64,000 bases of DNA from CBDDEI01 sp965226775 (GTDB taxonomy: Bacteria > Chloroflexota > Dehalococcoidia > SHYD01). This document shows positions 61,687 through 64,000 of the stretch, piece by piece. The translations under genes were made by a program, and so were the position numbers. The stretch covers positions 186,001 to 250,000 of the forward strand of contig CBDDEI010000002.1 in assembly GCA_965226775.1 (NCBI GenBank). The letters run 5' to 3'. The notes under the pieces are model-generated. The model did not search any database, had not been told where the DNA came from, and saw only the letters and a program-made list of their open reading frames with translations. The first letter of the stretch is position 1. Each line of letters starts with the position of its first letter.

Positions 61687-62262
61687 ATGCTGCCCATTGT
61701 GGTTGGGATTACCGGCGCCAGCGGCGCAGTGCTGGCCGAGCGCTGCGTTGAGGAGCTTACGGCTCGTGGCCGGGAGGCTCTCATAGTGTGCACAAACGCC
61801 GGCGCGGTGGTCTGGCAGCAGGAGCGCGGCCGCCCCTTCAAGGACTGGCTCCATGAGCGCTCCCTCAAGAGCTTTTCTATCAACGACATCGGCGCTCCCA
61901 TTGCCAGCGGCACCTATCCCACCGGCGGCATGATAGTCATCCCCTGCAGTATGAACTCAGTAGCGGCCATCGCTCACGGGCTTTCCAGCAACCTATTGGA
62001 ACGGGCCGCAGACGTCACGCTCAAGGAGGGCCGGCCTCTGGTGCTGGTGCCCCGTGAAACGCCTCTTTCCGTCATCCATCTCCGTAATCTGCTCTCCTTG
62101 GCAGAGCTTGGCGTGAAGGTGGTTCCGCCCATGCCGCCATTCTACGCCATGCCTCAACGCATCGAGGAGATTGTTGAGCATGCGGTGGCCCGCACCCTCG
62201 TCGCGTTGGGTGTGGACGATCAGATGCCCCTGCAGCACCAGTACGGAGTCGAGGTCGACTAG
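61687..62262 (+). CDS. ubiX: Flavin prenyltransferase UbiX
   Basis: A 191-residue protein that makes prenylated FMN for UbiD decarboxylases. GITGASGAVLAERCVEEL binds FMN, and PCSMNSVAAIAHGLSSNLLERAADVTLKEGRPLVLVPRETPLS is the family core. ATG at 61687 chosen as the family start. No ubiD lies in the window. The last base is shared with the GTG of ubiE. Confidence 0.95.
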   Translation: MLPIVVGITGASGAVLAERCVEELTARGREALIVCTNAGAVVWQQERGRPFKDWLHERSLKSFSINDIGAPIASGTYPTGGMIVIPCSMNSVAAIAHGLSSNLLERAADVTLKEGRPLVLVPRETPLSVIHLRNLLSLAELGVKVVPPMPPFYAMPQRIEEIVEHAVARTLVALGVDDQMPLQHQYGVEVD

Positions 62263-62963
62263 TGGCGACTGCTCCCTCCAGAGTGCGGCAGGTGACGGCC
62301 ATGTTCGGGCGTATCGCCCCCAGCTACGACCTGATGAACCGCCTCCTGTCTCTGGGCCGGGACCAGCAGTGGCGCAAAGAGGCGGCTGCCCTGGCGATGC
62401 CGCCCGCAGGAGGGTTAGCTCTGGACGTGGCCAGCGGCACCGGCGACTTGGCCCTGGCAGTGGCTGCTCACGGCTGCACGGTGGTGGCCGCCGACCCCTG
62501 CGCGCCCATGGTCTCCCTTGGCCGCGAGAAGGTGCAGGCGCACCCATACGGCAGCAGCATCACCTTTGCCCTGGCGGACGCCCTTGCTCTGCCCTACGCC
62601 GATGACACTTTCGATTGCGTGACCGTGGCCTTTGGCGTACGCAACTTCGCCGATCCCCTCGCGGGGTTCCGGGAGATGCAGCGAGTGGTGAAGCCGGGCG
62701 GGCGCGTTGTCTGCCTGGAGCTCATGCCGCCCAGCACCGGACTCCTGGGCAAGGGATATCAACTATATCTCACCCAACTAGTGCCCCTGCTTGGCGGCGT
62801 TATGAGCGGCCACCCAGAGGCGTACCAGTACCTCTCCACATCAGTAATGGCCTTCCGCACACCGCAAGAGCTGGAAAGCATCATGCGCCAGGCCGGCTTC
62901 AGTAAGGTGTTCTATAAACGCCTCAATCTCAACACAATTGCATTGCACGTGGGTATTAAGTAA
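62262..62963 (+). CDS. ubiE: Demethylmenaquinone methyltransferase
   Basis: A 233-residue UbiE/MenG SAM methyltransferase. MFGRIAPSYDLMNRLLSLGRDQQWR opens the family; LDVASGTGDLALAVA binds SAM; VTVAFGVRNFADPLAGFREMQRVVKPGGRVVCLE is the signature. GTG start overlaps the ubiX stop by one base. It makes menaquinone (or methylates a related quinone). Confidence 0.95.
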   Translation: MATAPSRVRQVTAMFGRIAPSYDLMNRLLSLGRDQQWRKEAAALAMPPAGGLALDVASGTGDLALAVAAHGCTVVAADPCAPMVSLGREKVQAHPYGSSITFALADALALPYADDTFDCVTVAFGVRNFADPLAGFREMQRVVKPGGRVVCLELMPPSTGLLGKGYQLYLTQLVPLLGGVMSGHPEAYQYLSTSVMAFRTPQELESIMRQAGFSKVFYKRLNLNTIALHVGIK

Positions 62964-62974
62964 GAGGAGCCTGA

Positions 62975-63619
62975 ATGCCAGAGATCGTTCCTGAAGTAGT
63001 GGTCATGCGGCTGCCGCTTTACGTGCGGGTTCTCGCGATGCTGGAAGCGTCGAAGCAGGAACTGGTTAGCTCCCAGACTCTCGGGACGCTACTCCAAGCA
63101 ACGCCCGCACAGATCCGCAAAGACCTCAGCTACTTCGGACGGTTCGGCAAGCAAGGCCGGGGATATCGGGTCTCCCACCTGCTGCAGGAGCTGCAGCGCA
63201 TCATGGGATTGGACCGGGAGTGGTCAATGGCCCTAGTGGGCGTGGGGCAGCTCGGACGAGCCATCCTCAGCTACGCCGGGTTTGTTCCCCAGGGCTTCCA
63301 CATCAGCCAGGCCTTTGACGCCGATCCTGCAAAGATAGGCACTTCCGTAGGCAACATGGTTATCCAGGACTTGAAAACTCTGGAGGCCTTCACCGCTGCT
63401 CACCGCGTGGACATCGGTATCGTCGCCGTGCCTGCCGAGGTTTGCCAGAACGTGGTGGACTTGATGGTGCGCTCCGGCATACGGGCCATCCTCAACTACG
63501 CACCATACCAGGCGCAGGTGCCTCAAGGCGTCTGGGTTCGGGACATAGACCCGGTGGTAGGCTTGCAGAGCATGACCTACTACTTGAAGACGGTGGAGGC
63601 GCTGACGGAAGTGTCGTAG
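62975..63619 (+). CDS. rex: Redox-sensing repressor Rex
   Basis: A 214-residue NADH-responsive repressor. N-terminal winged helix with LGTLLQATPAQIRKDLSYFGRFGKQGRGY; Rossmann GVGQLGRAIL for NAD(H); C-terminal NYAPYQAQVPQGVWVRDIDPVVGLQSMTYYL. It lies 11 bases after ubiE in the quinone operon and would link it to the NADH/NAD ratio. TTGTGAA at 61620-61626 upstream of ubiX is a half-site only. Confidence 0.96.
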   Translation: MPEIVPEVVVMRLPLYVRVLAMLEASKQELVSSQTLGTLLQATPAQIRKDLSYFGRFGKQGRGYRVSHLLQELQRIMGLDREWSMALVGVGQLGRAILSYAGFVPQGFHISQAFDADPAKIGTSVGNMVIQDLKTLEAFTAAHRVDIGIVAVPAEVCQNVVDLMVRSGIRAILNYAPYQAQVPQGVWVRDIDPVVGLQSMTYYLKTVEALTEVS

Positions 63620-63623
63620 AGCG

Positions 63624-63999
63624 CTAGTACGTGGTGTAGCTGGCGGCCAGCATCTCTTCATCGGAGGGCATGTTGCGCAAGATGAGATCAAGGTACTCCA
63701 GCGCGTAGCCTGCGCCAATCGCCACGCAGCGCATGGGGTCGGGAGCCACGTAGCAGGGCACTCCGGTCTCCTGGGAAAGCAACTCATCCATCCGGCGCAA
63801 CTGCGCGCCGCCGCCCGTAAGGACAATCCCCTGATCGATGACGTCCGAAGCGAGCTCCGGCGGCGTCCGCTCCAACACGGACTTCACTGCGGCCACCATC
63901 TGAGCCAGCGGTTCGCTGATAGCCTGACCAATCTCGGTAGAGGTCACTGTCAAAGTACGGGGCAGGCCCGTCACCTGGTCACGACCGCGCACCTGGCAG
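63624..63999 (-). CDS. mreB: Rod shape-determining protein MreB, C-terminal part
   Basis: The last ~125 residues of an MreB actin, cut by the window edge. VRGRDQVTGLPRTLTVTSTEI, VIDQGIVLTGGGAQLRRMDELLSQETGVP, and CVAIGAGYALEYLD are conserved. The frame is open to the end. It converges with rex, 4 bases between the stops. Confidence 0.93.
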   Translation of the reverse strand, partial: CQVRGRDQVTGLPRTLTVTSTEIGQAISEPLAQMVAAVKSVLERTPPELASDVIDQGIVLTGGGAQLRRMDELLSQETGVPCYVAPDPMRCVAIGAGYALEYLDLILRNMPSDEEMLAASYTTY

Positions 64000-64000
64000 G

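Overview
The window reads as a chromosomal segment of a Chloroflexota bacterium, most likely a SAR202/Dehalococcoidia-type lineage. This is inferred from protein families only: ACMSD-like amidohydrolases with a molybdenum hydroxylase and SDRs, a DnaB/DnaD/DnaC-like replication set, Rex, MutS2, PQQ-type sugar dehydrogenase, and menaquinone-type UbiX/UbiE. No rRNA or tRNA gene was recognised, so placement is tentative. The first 13 kb is visibly less GC-rich than most of the rest; other AT-richer patches lie at about 33-35 kb, 45.7-46.6 kb and 54.7-55.8 kb.

Layout. 0.1-11.6 kb: a catabolic cluster entirely on the minus strand, with three paralogous amidohydrolases, a three-subunit xanthine-dehydrogenase-type hydroxylase plus a MoaD-like protein, two sister SDRs, and a lipoprotein peptide-type binding protein with a decayed second copy. 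A divergent HTH regulator (11.8-12.9 kb) faces it across a perfect palindrome that overlaps a promoter. 13-25 kb: housekeeping and mixed genes (DinB-like, hydrolase, aldo-keto reductase, ilvE, MFS, valS, radical SAM, tatA, a frameshifted metallo-hydrolase, an AI-2E-type exporter). 25.9-29.9 kb: replication operon rplI-dnaB-dnaD-like-helicase loader, the loader carrying two fused AAA+ domains. 30-37.5 kb: genome maintenance genes (rarA, uracil/mismatch glycosylase, Fic, PD-(D/E)XK-like protein, mutS2). 37.6-50.6 kb: sugar dehydrogenase, htrA, serine biosynthesis (sgaA-serA), SCO, lgt, a decayed NYN gene, panE, aroA and a CPA2 antiporter. 51-54.6 kb: ruvC-ruvA-DUF1189-ruvB. 54.7-61.5 kb: a frameshifted AT-rich gene, Rieske ferredoxins and remnants among MITE-like repeats, a phosphodiesterase, glcD-glcF, cupin and EamA. 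61.7-64 kb: ubiX-ubiE-rex and the C-terminus of MreB.

The most striking regulatory signal is the valS leader. A 15-codon leader peptide with five valine codons, three of them consecutive, lies just below a TTGACA box and is followed by three mutually competing GC helices and an intrinsic terminator ahead of valS. This fits ribosome-mediated attenuation rather than a T-box. The helicase loader with a tandem-duplicated AAA+ domain is the most unusual protein architecture.

The window also holds many broken genes. Metallo-hydrolase, htrA and the 54.7 kb gene each need a single-base correction; mutS2 has a 17-bp partial duplication that puts its Smr domain out of frame; an NYN gene, a binding-protein copy and two Rieske copies are clear relics. 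The relics show real genome decay. The single-base cases could be real or sequence errors and need read-level checking.
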